Source: Vitreoscilla filiformis | GTDB taxonomy: Bacteria; Pseudomonadota; Gammaproteobacteria; Burkholderiales; Burkholderiaceae_C | Assembly: GCF_002222655.1 (NCBI RefSeq) | Contig: NZ_CP022423.1 | Span: forward strand, 1,612,001 to 1,676,000 | Reading direction: 5' to 3' | DNA length: 64,000 nt | Shown here: in pieces, positions 35,639 through 44,005 of the stretch | How the letters are laid out: every line of letters begins with the position of its first letter | Numbering within the stretch: position 1 is the stretch's first letter | The notes under the pieces: model-generated | What the model was told of the DNA's origin: nothing | Databases searched by the model: none | The model's input: only the letters and a program-made list of their open reading frames with translations | Position numbers and translations under genes: made by a program

Positions 35639-36544
35639 ATGACACATCGAAAAACCCTGCTGCCCTGCTTGGCTGCCGCCTTGTTGGTGGGCTGCGGGCC
35701 ACGCCAGGAGGCCGCCGCCCCGATGGCGGAGACGCGCCAGATGGGGCTGTCGCGCCACGAAAGCGACGTGGCGGTGGCTGCGGACGCGGTGGGGCAGACG
35801 GCAGCAGCACCGGTGGCGCCGGCGTCGTTCTTGGCCTACGAGCACCAACTGACGCTGGATGTGCCCGATGCCCAAGTGGCCACACAGCACGCCCGGCTGG
35901 TGAAATTGTGTGCCGAGGTGGCGCAGGGGGGATGCACCCTGCTGGAGTCCCGCTTGGATGTGACATCGGAGCGGGCCCAAGGGACGGTGCGCATGCGCGT
36001 GGGCCAAGCTGCTGTCAAACCGCTGCTGGCGCAGATGAGCCGCTTGGGGGCGGTGGCTTCTCAAGCCACGACGGTGGAAGACTTGGCCCAGCCCATGGCC
36101 GAGGCCGACAAGCGCGTCGCCATGCTCACGGCGTACCGAACCCAGCTTGAAGCGTTGCGCGCCAAGTCATCGCAAGACATCGAGACGGCGATGAAAATCG
36201 CCAAGGAATGGACGCAGGTGCAAACCGAGCTGGAGGCCGTCACCGGAGAGCGTGCTTTCCTGCTGAAGCGGGTGCAGACGGAGCTGGTGACGATCTCGAT
36301 TCAGTCGATCCAAACGCGCCCGGTGGCCGAGCCGGTGCGTGAGGCGTTGGCCGCTTTCGGCACCCACTTGGCCGAAGCCGTCGCAGGGGTGATCACGGCG
36401 GTGGCGTATGCCCTGCCCTGGGGATTGGGGCTGGTGGCGCTGGGCGCAGGAGGACGCCAACTGTGGCGCCGGCGACGCTCCTCACGAACAACCGCGCCTG
36501 AAGTTCAATCGGCGCCCGGTGCGGGCAACAGCAACCCCTCGTGA
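35639..36544 (+). CDS. DUF4349 domain lipoprotein
   Basis: A 301-residue protein. The N-terminus is a lipoprotein signal with lipobox L-L-V-G-C at residues 15-19. Residues 60-240 form a DUF4349 domain: a beta-rich part (Y-E-H-Q-L-T-L-D-V-P-D), then a long helix or coiled coil (M-A-E-A-D-K-R-V-A-M-L-T-A-Y-R-T-Q-L-E-A-L) and E-L-V-T-I-S-I. A membrane segment near 258-275 and a basic R-R-R-R tail end it. Function in the envelope is unknown. It starts 31 bases after the peptidoglycan-active gene, probably in one unit. Its 3' end overlaps the convergent MerR-type gene by 40 bases. Confidence 0.8.
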   Translation: MTHRKTLLPCLAAALLVGCGPRQEAAAPMAETRQMGLSRHESDVAVAADAVGQTAAAPVAPASFLAYEHQLTLDVPDAQVATQHARLVKLCAEVAQGGCTLLESRLDVTSERAQGTVRMRVGQAAVKPLLAQMSRLGAVASQATTVEDLAQPMAEADKRVAMLTAYRTQLEALRAKSSQDIETAMKIAKEWTQVQTELEAVTGERAFLLKRVQTELVTISIQSIQTRPVAEPVREALAAFGTHLAEAVAGVITAVAYALPWGLGLVALGAGGRQLWRRRRSSRTTAPEVQSAPGAGNSNPS

Positions 36545-37509
36545 CGGGCGACGTGCTCCAAAGCCGCTTCGAAACTCGCCCGCGCTTGGGCGGTCACCCG
36601 CCAAAGATGGTGGTGTAAGGCTGCGTCGGCGGGGCTGCGGTGCTCGCATTCGGCGCTGTAAGCCTCAAAGTGGGAGAGCTGGATCAGCAACTCAGCGATG
36701 TGGCGCGGACACTCACACGCCACCGTGGAAGACAGCCCCGCGATGTCCACCAGCGCCGCGTCCGACCAGCGGCGGGGCGGGGGCAACGGGGAGGCTGCCG
36801 TCGCGTCATGCGGCAGGCGGGCCCGTTGTTGGCCCAACCATCGCCCCAGGGTGTCGTCGTCCTGGGGGCTGCGCAGCAGGGTCACGCCTTGGCGGCGTAA
36901 CGCATCGCAATCGGCGGTGGCGGCAAAGCCGTAGAACACCGCACAGGGCACGTTCAGCAGCGCAGGGCTTTGGTGGGCCAGTCCGGTGCGCCAGGCGTGC
37001 CAACGTTCCAGCGTCAGCGTGGGCCACGCCAGCAGCAGCAGATCCGGCGGGGTTTCGAGCGCAAACGGGCCGATCGCATCGGCTTGCTCGAATGTGCCGA
37101 GGACATGCAAGGTGCGTCCGCTGGCGCGTTGCACGGCTGGGCGTTGCAGGCGCGTTCCCAACGCTGGGCCGATGACCACCACGCGCACCGCTTCGGGCAT
37201 GGACGGTGGCGGGGCGGTGGGCACGGCGGCGGCCAAGGTGTTGGCGTGGGTGCTGGCGGCGGCTTGCAGTTGCGTCCGATCCAGCCCGGCCAAGCGGCCA
37301 ATGGCGTGGCCGGCGTCGGTCAGGCGTTTGAGCAGGGCCAGGCGTTCGATGTCGGTGGCGCTGTACAGGCGCTGGCCGCTGGGGGTCAGTTCAGGCGAGC
37401 AGACGGCGTAACGCCGTTCCCACACCCGCAGCGTGGCCACTGGCATGCCCAACATGCGGGCCACGGCGCCGCTGCGGAAACGGGCGCTGGAGGAAGATTC
37501 TGACGTCAT
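36505..37509 (-). CDS. MerR family transcriptional regulator
   Basis: A 334-residue protein from ATG 37509, immediately before S-A-R-F-R-S-G-A-V-A-R-M-L-G. The N-terminal 75 residues are a MerR winged helix (T-L-R-V-W-E-R-R-Y, then G-Q-R-L-Y-S-A-T-D-I-E-R-L). The rest (residues 80-330) is a CarH/LitR-like length of C-terminal domain, but I do not see the clear ExxxH cobalamin motif, so a light- or B12-sensing role is not supported. The C-terminal part has A-C-E-C-P-R-H-I-A-E-L-L-I-Q-L. It is divergent from a renalase-like oxidoreductase gene, a layout seen with photolyase-type genes elsewhere. Confidence 0.8.
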   Translation of the reverse strand: MTSESSSSARFRSGAVARMLGMPVATLRVWERRYAVCSPELTPSGQRLYSATDIERLALLKRLTDAGHAIGRLAGLDRTQLQAAASTHANTLAAAVPTAPPPSMPEAVRVVVIGPALGTRLQRPAVQRASGRTLHVLGTFEQADAIGPFALETPPDLLLLAWPTLTLERWHAWRTGLAHQSPALLNVPCAVFYGFAATADCDALRRQGVTLLRSPQDDDTLGRWLGQQRARLPHDATAASPLPPPRRWSDAALVDIAGLSSTVACECPRHIAELLIQLSHFEAYSAECEHRSPADAALHHHLWRVTAQARASFEAALEHVARHEGLLLPAPGAD

Positions 37510-37592
37510 ATTGAATCCGAGTATGGCGGTGGTTTGACCGTGAATTCGTGATGAATTGCCATCATGACACGGAATTAAGTACCCTGCTGACC

Positions 37593-38660
37593 ATGAAAAC
37601 ATGGACAAATCAGCAAGGTAAGCCGCGTCAAGTGGCGGTGGTCGGGGCGGGCTTGGCGGGGGCGGCGTGTGCGCGGGCCTTGGCCGAAGCGGGCCACAAC
37701 GTCACCGTGTTGGACAAGGCGCGTGGCCCCGGTGGCCGGCTGGCCACCCGGCGCGTCGAATGGTTCGATGCGCAGGGGCAAGCGCATGTGTGCGGTTTGG
37801 ATCACGGCACGCCGTGGTTCGATGCACGCAGCGCGGCCATGCGCCAGTTTGTGGACGCCGCTTTGACAGCGGGATGGTTGGCGGCGTGGCAACCCCGCAT
37901 CGTGGGCGGGCGCAGCGGGGGCGCTGCGCCGGTGTCGCTCCACTATGTGGCGGTGCCCACCATGCCGACGCTGTGCCAGCGCCTGTTGGATGCACCCGCG
38001 CTGACGCGGCTGTGGCAGCACACGGTGACGGCGATCAAATCAGCAGAGGATGGGAGCGCGGGCTGGCAGGTGTCGTGCGCCGGAGAGCGCTTACCGAGGG
38101 TGTTCGATGCGGTGATGCTGGCGATGCCACCTGCGCAAGCGGCGGTGTTGCTGCGCCCGTGGCGTGTCGATTGGGCTGAGCAGGCCGAGGCCACGCCCAT
38201 GTCGCCCTGTTGGACGCTGCTGGGGGTGAGCGAAGCTCCGGGCCGCCCTGCTGCTTGGGACATGGCGTTGCCGGACAGCGGCCCGCTGGCGCGCATCGTG
38301 CAACACCGTGCCCGACCGGGTCGGGCCATGGCGCCCGCCGATCAAGCGCATTGGGTGGCCCACGCCCGGGTGCAGTGGAGCCAAGCGCATTTGGAGCACT
38401 CACCCGCTGGGGTGCAGGCGCAGTTGCAAGAGGCGCTGGCGCAGGTGCTGGGACAGCCGTTGCGCTGGCACCATGTCACCGTTCACCGCTGGCGTTATGC
38501 CCTGACCCAACCCGATCCGGCCCGCGATCTGCCCGCTTGCTGGTGGGACGCCACCCAAGGGCTGGGAGTATGTGGTGATTTTCTCGGGGGTTACGGGGTG
38601 GAGGGGGCGTGGCTGTCTGGGCAGGCGCTGGCGGCGTCGGTGCTGGAGGGCGTGGTGTGA
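37593..38660 (+). CDS. FAD-dependent amine oxidase/renalase-like protein
   Basis: A 355-residue flavoprotein. ATG 37593 (MKTWTNQQ) is preferred as nearest to the fold. The dinucleotide motif is A-V-V-G-A-G-L-A-G-A-A-C-A near residue 15, followed by V-L-D-K-A-R-G-P-G-G-R-L-A-T-R-R, which is characteristic of the renalase-like group. The C-terminus has V-C-G-D-F-L-G-G-Y-G-V-E-G-A, the second FAD contact. The natural substrate of bacterial members is uncertain. Its stop overlaps the GTG of the following DUF2256 gene, and it is divergent from the MerR regulator. Confidence 0.85.
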   Translation: MKTWTNQQGKPRQVAVVGAGLAGAACARALAEAGHNVTVLDKARGPGGRLATRRVEWFDAQGQAHVCGLDHGTPWFDARSAAMRQFVDAALTAGWLAAWQPRIVGGRSGGAAPVSLHYVAVPTMPTLCQRLLDAPALTRLWQHTVTAIKSAEDGSAGWQVSCAGERLPRVFDAVMLAMPPAQAAVLLRPWRVDWAEQAEATPMSPCWTLLGVSEAPGRPAAWDMALPDSGPLARIVQHRARPGRAMAPADQAHWVAHARVQWSQAHLEHSPAGVQAQLQEALAQVLGQPLRWHHVTVHRWRYALTQPDPARDLPACWWDATQGLGVCGDFLGGYGVEGAWLSGQALAASVLEGVV

Positions 38661-38827
38661 AGCGCCCTGCCAACACCAGCCAGCCGTGGCGGGGCCATAA
38701 ACAACACCTGCCCAGCAAACCCTGCGCCGTCTGTGGCCGACCCATGAGCTGGCGCCGGGCTTGGGCGAAAAATTGGGAGGCGGTGCGGTATTGCAGTGAG
38801 GCGTGTCGGCGTCAACGTTCGGCCTGA
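38657..38827 (+). CDS. DUF2256 small zinc-finger protein
   Basis: A 56-residue protein from GTG 38657, overlapping the previous stop. The core K-P-C-A-V-C-G-R-P-M-S-W-R-R-A-W-A-K-N-W with R-Y-C-S-E-A-C-R-R gives the CxxC...CxxxC pattern of DUF2256. These proteins commonly occur beside photolyase/cryptochrome or oxidoreductase genes; their role is unknown. The overlap suggests translational coupling with the renalase-like gene. Confidence 0.85.
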   Translation: MKRPANTSQPWRGHKQHLPSKPCAVCGRPMSWRRAWAKNWEAVRYCSEACRRQRSA

Positions 38828-38982
38828 GGGCGCTCACGCCCCCGGGCCGGTCTGCGCCGTCTGCTGGCGCAGCAGCAGCTCCCCAATCCGATCCACGCTA
38901 GACGCCTTGGAATAGTTGTCTTACTTGTTTATTTTTTCAAGCTACACTGTTGCTGTCAAAAATCAACATTTGGGTCGATTTA

Positions 38983-39636
38983 ATGCAGCAGCAAAAATCC
39001 GTTGTCTTCAATCAAGACTCTGAGGTTCGCCACCGGTTGCGCAAGCTGGGGCTGACAACAGAAATCGTCAGGCTCATTGCCCGTCGAGTGGCCGCAGCGA
39101 AAGCCGAAGCGCTGGAGATCGACCCTACTAACGCGCCAGGCATGTTGGCCTATATCCACGGTGTGCGCGCCACTCGTATGGAGCTGCTCAAAGTCAGCGG
39201 CTGGCGTATGAGCCGGGCCGGTAACGTTGAATCGACCGTCAACGACAAACTGGGCATCCAAATCTGTTTCCAGAACGTCGACGCAGCTTGCACGGAACCT
39301 AACCCTCAGGCCATCTCCGGCAAGGGCGCCGGCTCGCGCAAGCTCATTCAGAATGGTTTGGGTGGTCAGGGTGAGCTTTTCGGTCGCGAAGCTCCCGAGT
39401 CAGTGGACGCGATCGGCAGTACGCCGACGGTGTGGGTGGTATGCGTAAGTACGGATGACAAGAAGCTGAGGGCTGAAGTGTCATGCCCTGAGGTCTTTCA
39501 GGGCAGTCAGTTCGCTGGCTTCAGCGAGCGCATCTGGGTTGTCGACGAAGACATCGCCCCGACGGTCGAGCCGGTAGATCGTCCTGAAGATGACAGTGAC
39601 TCGGTGGAGCACGAGGTTCGCATCGCGAGGAAGTGA
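38983..39636 (+). CDS. Hypothetical protein paired with XRE-ImmA gene
   Basis: About 217 residues from ATG 38983; TTG 38950 is an alternative. No known motif is visible. The N-terminal third is helical and basic (V-R-H-R-L-R-K-L-G-L-T, R-L-I-A-R-R-V-A-A-A-K-A-E-A), the middle is mixed, and the tail is acidic (D-R-P-E-D-D-S-D-S-V-E-H). A noticeably AT-rich stretch lies upstream (38915-38960). Codon use and GC look lower than in the neighbours. It ends 18 bases before an XRE-ImmA/IrrE gene, so the two are probably co-transcribed as an accessory pair. Toxin, stress or mobile-element functions are all possible; none is shown. Confidence 0.6.
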   Translation: MQQQKSVVFNQDSEVRHRLRKLGLTTEIVRLIARRVAAAKAEALEIDPTNAPGMLAYIHGVRATRMELLKVSGWRMSRAGNVESTVNDKLGIQICFQNVDAACTEPNPQAISGKGAGSRKLIQNGLGGQGELFGREAPESVDAIGSTPTVWVVCVSTDDKKLRAEVSCPEVFQGSQFAGFSERIWVVDEDIAPTVEPVDRPEDDSDSVEHEVRIARK

Positions 39637-39654
39637 AAATGGAAGTCGAAACGT

Positions 39655-40734
39655 ATGTTTAACGGGAGCAGGCTCACGCTCGCTCGAAAGCGCAGACAGC
39701 TCACCAAGAAAGAGTTGGCCGAGAAAGCGCGCCTGACGGCCCTAACGCTGACTCGCCTGGAAGCAGGCGAGACACCGGAACCCGGCGGAGACACTGTGCG
39801 ATCCCTGGCCCAAGCCTTGAATTACCCAGCGGAATTTTTCTATCTCTGTGACAGTGAGGCACTGAACTCTGAGGCTGTTAGTTTTCGCAGTCTGTCGTCG
39901 CTCACAGCGCGTCAGCGCGACGCTGCTCTTGCTGCGGGCGATCTGGCTTTCGAACTGCATGCTTGGGTAGCGGATCGCTTCGAACTACCTGCTGTCCAGT
40001 TGCTGGATTTACGCGATGAGGATCCGATCGCTGCGGCTGGGGCCTTGCGTAGCCATTGGGGCATGGGTGCCAAGCCTATCGGGCACATGGTTAAGTTGCT
40101 TGAGTCCAAGGGGGTGCGCATATTTTCGCTAGCCGAGCAACACAAACACGTCGACGCGTTCTCATGCTGGCGAGGGGACGTGCCCTACATCTTTCTGAAT
40201 ACGTTCAAGTCTGCTGAGCGGAGCCGCTTTGATGCTGCCCATGAACTCGGCCATCTGGTGCTTCATGTGCATGGCACCACGAACGGCAGTAGGAACGTTG
40301 AGACAGAAGCTGACAGGTTCGCTTCAGCGTTTTTGATCAACCGAGGTGATCTGATCAGTCACTTGGGACGGGTTAACTCACTCGCGCAGTTGGTTTCGGC
40401 AAAGAGCCGCTGGGGCGTGTCAGTCGCTGCACTTGCACGCGCAGCCTTCGACTCGGGCCTGATCTCAGACTGGTACTACCGTGATCTTTGCAAGCAAATG
40501 AGTTCGCTGGGATACAGAACGGCAGAGCCTCAGGGCCTAGAGCGTGAGAAGTCTGTGCTGTGGAAGATGCTCTTTGACGAGCTCTGGAAAGATGGCATTA
40601 CCAAGGATCGCATAGCGGCTGAGTTGCATGTTCCGCTTGATGAGATCGAGTCATTGGTCGGCGAGTTGGTCACTCAGCCCCCTCCAACTCCGACCAGCAG
40701 TGGCAAAAGACCGATGTTAAAGATCGTGTCGTAG
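39655..40734 (+). CDS. XRE-family regulator with ImmA/IrrE metallopeptidase domain
   Basis: A 359-residue protein. Residues 1-65 are an XRE helix-turn-helix (L-T-K-K-E-L-A-E-K-A-R-L-T-A-L-T-L-T-R-L-E). Residues 100-270 are an ImmA/IrrE domain with zinc motif A-A-H-E-L-G-H-L-V-L-H near residue 198 and a downstream E-T-E-A-D-R-F-A-S-A-F near 220. This is the COG2856 architecture: a DNA-binding protease that cleaves or senses a repressor under stress, common on mobile elements and in toxin-antitoxin-like pairs. It follows the unknown 217-residue gene. The last 90 residues include a second helix-turn-helix-like part (T-K-D-R-I-A-A-E-L-H-V). Confidence 0.85.
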   Translation: MFNGSRLTLARKRRQLTKKELAEKARLTALTLTRLEAGETPEPGGDTVRSLAQALNYPAEFFYLCDSEALNSEAVSFRSLSSLTARQRDAALAAGDLAFELHAWVADRFELPAVQLLDLRDEDPIAAAGALRSHWGMGAKPIGHMVKLLESKGVRIFSLAEQHKHVDAFSCWRGDVPYIFLNTFKSAERSRFDAAHELGHLVLHVHGTTNGSRNVETEADRFASAFLINRGDLISHLGRVNSLAQLVSAKSRWGVSVAALARAAFDSGLISDWYYRDLCKQMSSLGYRTAEPQGLEREKSVLWKMLFDELWKDGITKDRIAAELHVPLDEIESLVGELVTQPPPTPTSSGKRPMLKIVS

Positions 40735-40771
40735 TTGCCCAGGCTCGACCCGTAAGGGGGCAGCTGGGCAA
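40735..40771. repeat. 8-bp inverted repeat after the XRE-ImmA gene
   Basis: TTGCCCAG (40735-40742) and CTGGGCAA (40764-40771) are exact inverted repeats 21 bases apart, directly after the stop codon. There is no T-run, so it is a weak terminator candidate at best. It lies between the accessory pair and the 3' end of lutB. Confidence 0.35.
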
Positions 40772-40802
40772 GCAGTCGTGCTGACGCAGAACCTGGGGTG
40801 AC

Positions 40803-42326
40803 TCACTCCAGGCCAGCCCCCTTCAACCTCGCCCGCAAGCTTTGCGATGCCGGCTTCAGCGGCGTCCGATGCGCCGTCCACCCGGCTTGCCAAGGCGGCG
40901 TCAACCAACTCAAGCGCCCGGCCAACCCGACGAAGTTTCGATACAGCGTCGGTGAGCTGCTGAGTTTGGCCCAGGTTTTCCACGCTGCTTCCTCTTTCCA
41001 ATCGCGGGCGCTGGCTTGGCCGGCCAAGGGCGCATGGCCCGGCTCGGCTTCGTGCTTGGCCGCGTGGCGCAGTTGCATCAACAGCTCAGGAATCGGGATG
41101 CCCACCGGGCACACCTCGCCGCAGGCACCGCACAGGCTGCTGGCGGTGGGCAAATCTTGCGTCGGGTCCAGGCCCATCAAGTGCGGCGAAATGATGGAGC
41201 CGATGGGGCCGGGGTAGGTCGTGCCATACGCCAAGCCGCCGATGCGCGCATACACCGGGCAATGGTTCATGCACGCGCCGCAGCGGATGCATTGCAGCGT
41301 CGGGCGGAAATCGGCCTCGCGGTAGGCTTGGCTGCGTCCGTTGTCCAGCAAGATGAGGTGCAGCTCACGCGGGCCGTCCAGCTCGGGCGCTTCGCCTTGG
41401 ACGCGGCGCGGGCCCGTGATGACGTTGAGGTAAGTCGTCACCGCCTGGCCGGTGGCTGAGCGCGTGAGCAAGGCGTAAAGCGGCAGCACGTGTTCCAGTT
41501 TTTCGACCACCTTCTCAATGCCGGTGATGGCGATGTGAACCTCAGGCACCGTGGTACACATGCGGCCATTGCCTTCGTTTTCCACCAGCACCAGCGAGCC
41601 GGTTTCCGCCACCAAAAAGTTCACGCCGGACACACCGATCTTGGCATCGCGGAACTCGTGGCGCAGCACGCGCCGGCCCGTGGCGATCAGCTCATCCACA
41701 TCCTCGGTGTAGCTCGTGCCGGGAATGTGCTGCGCGAACAGTTCGGCAATCTGCTGCTTGGTTTTGTGGATGGCTGGCATGATGATGTGGCTGGGCCGCT
41801 CGCCCGCGAGTTGGACGATGTACTCGCCCATGTCGCTTTCCAAGCAAGTGATGCCGTGCTCGGCCATGCGGTGGTTCAGCTCGATTTCCTCGCTCACCAT
41901 CGACTTGCCCTTCACCATCCCCCGCGCCCCATGCTGCTGCGCGATGGCGAGAAACAAGGCGTTGGCCTCCGCCGGCGTGCTGGCCCAATGCACTTGCACG
42001 CCGCGTGCGGTCAACTGGGCGTCGAGCTGCTCCAGCAAATCCGGCAGTTTGGACAGGCTGTATTGGCGGATGGCTTCGCCCTGGCGGCGCAGGGTTTCGA
42101 ATGCGGTTTTGGCGTCGCGCACTTCGGCGGGGCCATCGGGGGGCAGTGCGCCTTGCGCGGTGCCGAAGTGGGCGGCGCGCTTGGTTTGCAGAAAATCCAT
42201 TGCGCTGCGGAAGCTCTTGCGCAGATGGGCATCGTCCACCGCCACCTGGGTGTTGGCCTTGAAGTGGCGCGGATCGACGAAGGTCAGCGGGGCTTCATGC
42301 ACCGGCTTGGTGTGGGGGGTGTTCAT
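40803..42326 (-). CDS. lutB: L-lactate utilisation iron-sulfur protein LutB
   Basis: A 507-residue protein from ATG 42326 (MNTPHTKP). It has the LUD domain with M-V-K-G-K-S-M-V-S-E-E-I near residue 125 and V-A-E-T-G-S-L-V-L-V-E-N-E-G-N-G near 225. Two 4Fe-4S motifs, C-I-R-C-G-A-C-M-N-H-C-P and C-G-A-C-G-E-V-C-P, lie around 320-390. LutB is the electron-transfer subunit of the LutABC complex that oxidises L-lactate to pyruvate in the cytoplasm. Its ATG overlaps the stop of lutC (ATGA). The order lutA-lutC-lutB is on the minus strand. Confidence 0.92.
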   Translation of the reverse strand: MNTPHTKPVHEAPLTFVDPRHFKANTQVAVDDAHLRKSFRSAMDFLQTKRAAHFGTAQGALPPDGPAEVRDAKTAFETLRRQGEAIRQYSLSKLPDLLEQLDAQLTARGVQVHWASTPAEANALFLAIAQQHGARGMVKGKSMVSEEIELNHRMAEHGITCLESDMGEYIVQLAGERPSHIIMPAIHKTKQQIAELFAQHIPGTSYTEDVDELIATGRRVLRHEFRDAKIGVSGVNFLVAETGSLVLVENEGNGRMCTTVPEVHIAITGIEKVVEKLEHVLPLYALLTRSATGQAVTTYLNVITGPRRVQGEAPELDGPRELHLILLDNGRSQAYREADFRPTLQCIRCGACMNHCPVYARIGGLAYGTTYPGPIGSIISPHLMGLDPTQDLPTASSLCGACGEVCPVGIPIPELLMQLRHAAKHEAEPGHAPLAGQASARDWKEEAAWKTWAKLSSSPTLYRNFVGLAGRLSWLTPPWQAGWTAHRTPLKPASQSLRARLKGAGLE

Positions 42327-43066
42327 GCGCAAACCTCCGAGTCGTTCTGCAAATCGTTCACCAGCACGATCACCAATTCCTTCGGGCCGTGGGCACCGAA
42401 GGCCAGCACTTGCTGGATGTCGGCGGTTTTGCTCGGGCCAGAGATGAGCAGCAGGTTGGTGGGCATGTCGGCTTGCGGTTGCAGCGCCGACCAAGCAGCG
42501 GCCAGGCTGGCATACAGCCGGCGGGCCGGCAGCACCGCAATGTGCAGCGGTGGCACCAGCGACAGCGTGCGTGGCTCGCCCGGCCCCGGTTGCAGCACCA
42601 AGCTGCCCGTGTCGGCCACGCCGGCAGCGGCGCAGGTCAGGCCGGCGTCGATCTGGTCGAACAGTTGTGGCTTCCAGTCCTCCAGCGGCGAGGCGAAGGG
42701 GTGCAGCGTCAACCCGTGGCCAAGCTGGGGCGCCAGTTGCGCGGTGAGCGCGTGCAGCCCCGGAAAACCCTGCCCCACCGCCAAATGCCGGCAGCCGCGC
42801 TGCTGCAACACCTGCTGCACGGCAGCCGGCCAGTTCGCGGGGCTGGCGTGCAGCACCTCGGCCCGCCAGCCCCGGGCGGCGGCCTCAAACGGGGCGATCA
42901 AGTCGGCAGGAGCGGGGCGTTCCCCCTGCACCCCTCGGCCAAATGGGCTTTGGAAGAACGGCGCCAGGTCGGGCGTTGGCAGCGGCTGGGCCGGCGCTGC
43001 GCCCCGCAGACGAGCGAGGATGGCGCGGCGGGCAGCGGCGGAAGCGGTGGCATCAAGCAGCGTCAT
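42323..43066 (-). CDS. lutC: L-lactate utilisation protein LutC
   Basis: A 247-residue LUD-domain protein. The hallmark is V-A-D-T-G-S-L-V-L near residue 160, with P-R-T-L-S-L-V-P-P-L-H-I after it. LutC is the third subunit of the LutABC lactate oxidation complex. It starts nine bases after the lutA stop and overlaps lutB by four bases, so all three are one operon. Confidence 0.9.
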   Translation of the reverse strand: MTLLDATASAAARRAILARLRGAAPAQPLPTPDLAPFFQSPFGRGVQGERPAPADLIAPFEAAARGWRAEVLHASPANWPAAVQQVLQQRGCRHLAVGQGFPGLHALTAQLAPQLGHGLTLHPFASPLEDWKPQLFDQIDAGLTCAAAGVADTGSLVLQPGPGEPRTLSLVPPLHIAVLPARRLYASLAAAWSALQPQADMPTNLLLISGPSKTADIQQVLAFGAHGPKELVIVLVNDLQNDSEVCA

Positions 43067-43075
43067 GGTGGAACC

Positions 43076-43903
43076 TCAGTCGGTGACGTGGTGTGCGGCG
43101 CCGGGCAACCCCAAGCGTTCCCGCAAAAAACTGCCCAGATGCACGCAACGCGGTTGCCCCGCATCGCAACCGCCGGCCTTTTGCGCGGCGTGGTGCAGGT
43201 TGAGCAGGCAGCCGCAGTCGGCGCTCACCAGCACTTCGGCGCCGGCGTCGCGCACGCTGGCGAGTTTGTCGGCCACCATCGCGCCGGAAATCGCCGGATG
43301 CCGGGCGGAAAACGTGCCACCAAAGCCGCAGCATTCCGCTTCCCGCGCTTGCTGAACCACTTCGACGCCTGGCAGCGCCGCCAGCAACGCCCGGCTGGGC
43401 AAGTGAACACCCATTTCGCGCCGCGCTGAACAGGAGGTGTGCAGGGCCACTTTCACCGGGCGCTGCGCCTGGGCGGCTTGGCTGGCCTGGGCGAACTCGG
43501 CCAGCCCCAGCACATCCCGCGCAAAGTGGCTGAACTCCACCACACGCGCCGCCACGGCCTGGGCTTGGGCGTGCAGCGCGGCATCGTCGGCGAACAGCAG
43601 CGGCCAGTGATGCACCATCATCCCGCCGCAGGAACCGGACGGCACGACGATCGGTTGATCCAGCGGAAACAGCGCCAACTGCGCCGCCGCCACCTGACGC
43701 GCCTCGGCGGTATAGCCGCTGGTGTACGCCGGCTGGCCGCAGCAGCTTTGGCCTTCGGGGAAGTCCACCGCGATGCCGGCGCGGCGAATCAGCTCAATGG
43801 CGTCCAACCCGGCTTGGGGAGCGAAGACATCCACCACGCAGGTGGCGAAAAAATAAACCCGTGCGGGACGGGGTGACGGGGAAGAGGGCGAGGCTGCGGG
43901 CAT
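43076..43903 (-). CDS. lutA: L-lactate utilisation (Fe-S) protein LutA
   Basis: A 275-residue protein from ATG 43903, after which an Ala/Ser/Pro-rich leader leads into R-V-Y-F-F-A-T-C-V-V-D-V. It has two CCG domains: S-C-C-G-Q-P-A-Y near residue 65 and C-C-G-F-G-G-T-F-S near 195, plus A-D-C-G-C-L-L-N. This is the heterodisulfide-reductase-like subunit of LutABC. It is the first gene of the operon, divergent from the GntR regulator, with an operator-like palindrome 72 bases upstream. Confidence 0.92.
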   Translation of the reverse strand: MPAASPSSPSPRPARVYFFATCVVDVFAPQAGLDAIELIRRAGIAVDFPEGQSCCGQPAYTSGYTAEARQVAAAQLALFPLDQPIVVPSGSCGGMMVHHWPLLFADDAALHAQAQAVAARVVEFSHFARDVLGLAEFAQASQAAQAQRPVKVALHTSCSARREMGVHLPSRALLAALPGVEVVQQAREAECCGFGGTFSARHPAISGAMVADKLASVRDAGAEVLVSADCGCLLNLHHAAQKAGGCDAGQPRCVHLGSFLRERLGLPGAAHHVTD

Positions 43904-43974
43904 GGCAAACGTCCTGGGCGGCGGCGAATGGGGATGGCGCGGCATGGTGCGCCCAGCGACACTGGGGGGTGAAG

Positions 43975-43985
43975 TGGTCAGACCA
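43975..43985. promoter_or_regulatory. FadR/LldR-type operator TGGTCAGACCA
   Basis: TGGTCAGACCA at 43975-43985 is a perfect palindrome apart from its central base. It matches the TGGTnnnACCA consensus of FCD-type GntR regulators (LldR, PdhR, LutR). It lies between lutA and the divergent GntR gene, 20 bases before the latter's ATG, so it would control both. Confidence 0.75.
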
Positions 43986-44005
43986 ATGTTTTCCGACGTT
44001 TTGCC

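Noticed and set aside
36505..37509. B12-dependent photoreceptor (CarH/LitR) call for the MerR protein
   Set aside because: Length and neighbours are suggestive but I could not find the cobalamin-binding ExxxH-type motif.
41490..43355. A 621-codon plus-strand frame opposite lutB and lutC
   Set aside because: Antisense to genes with complete iron-sulfur and LUD motifs.
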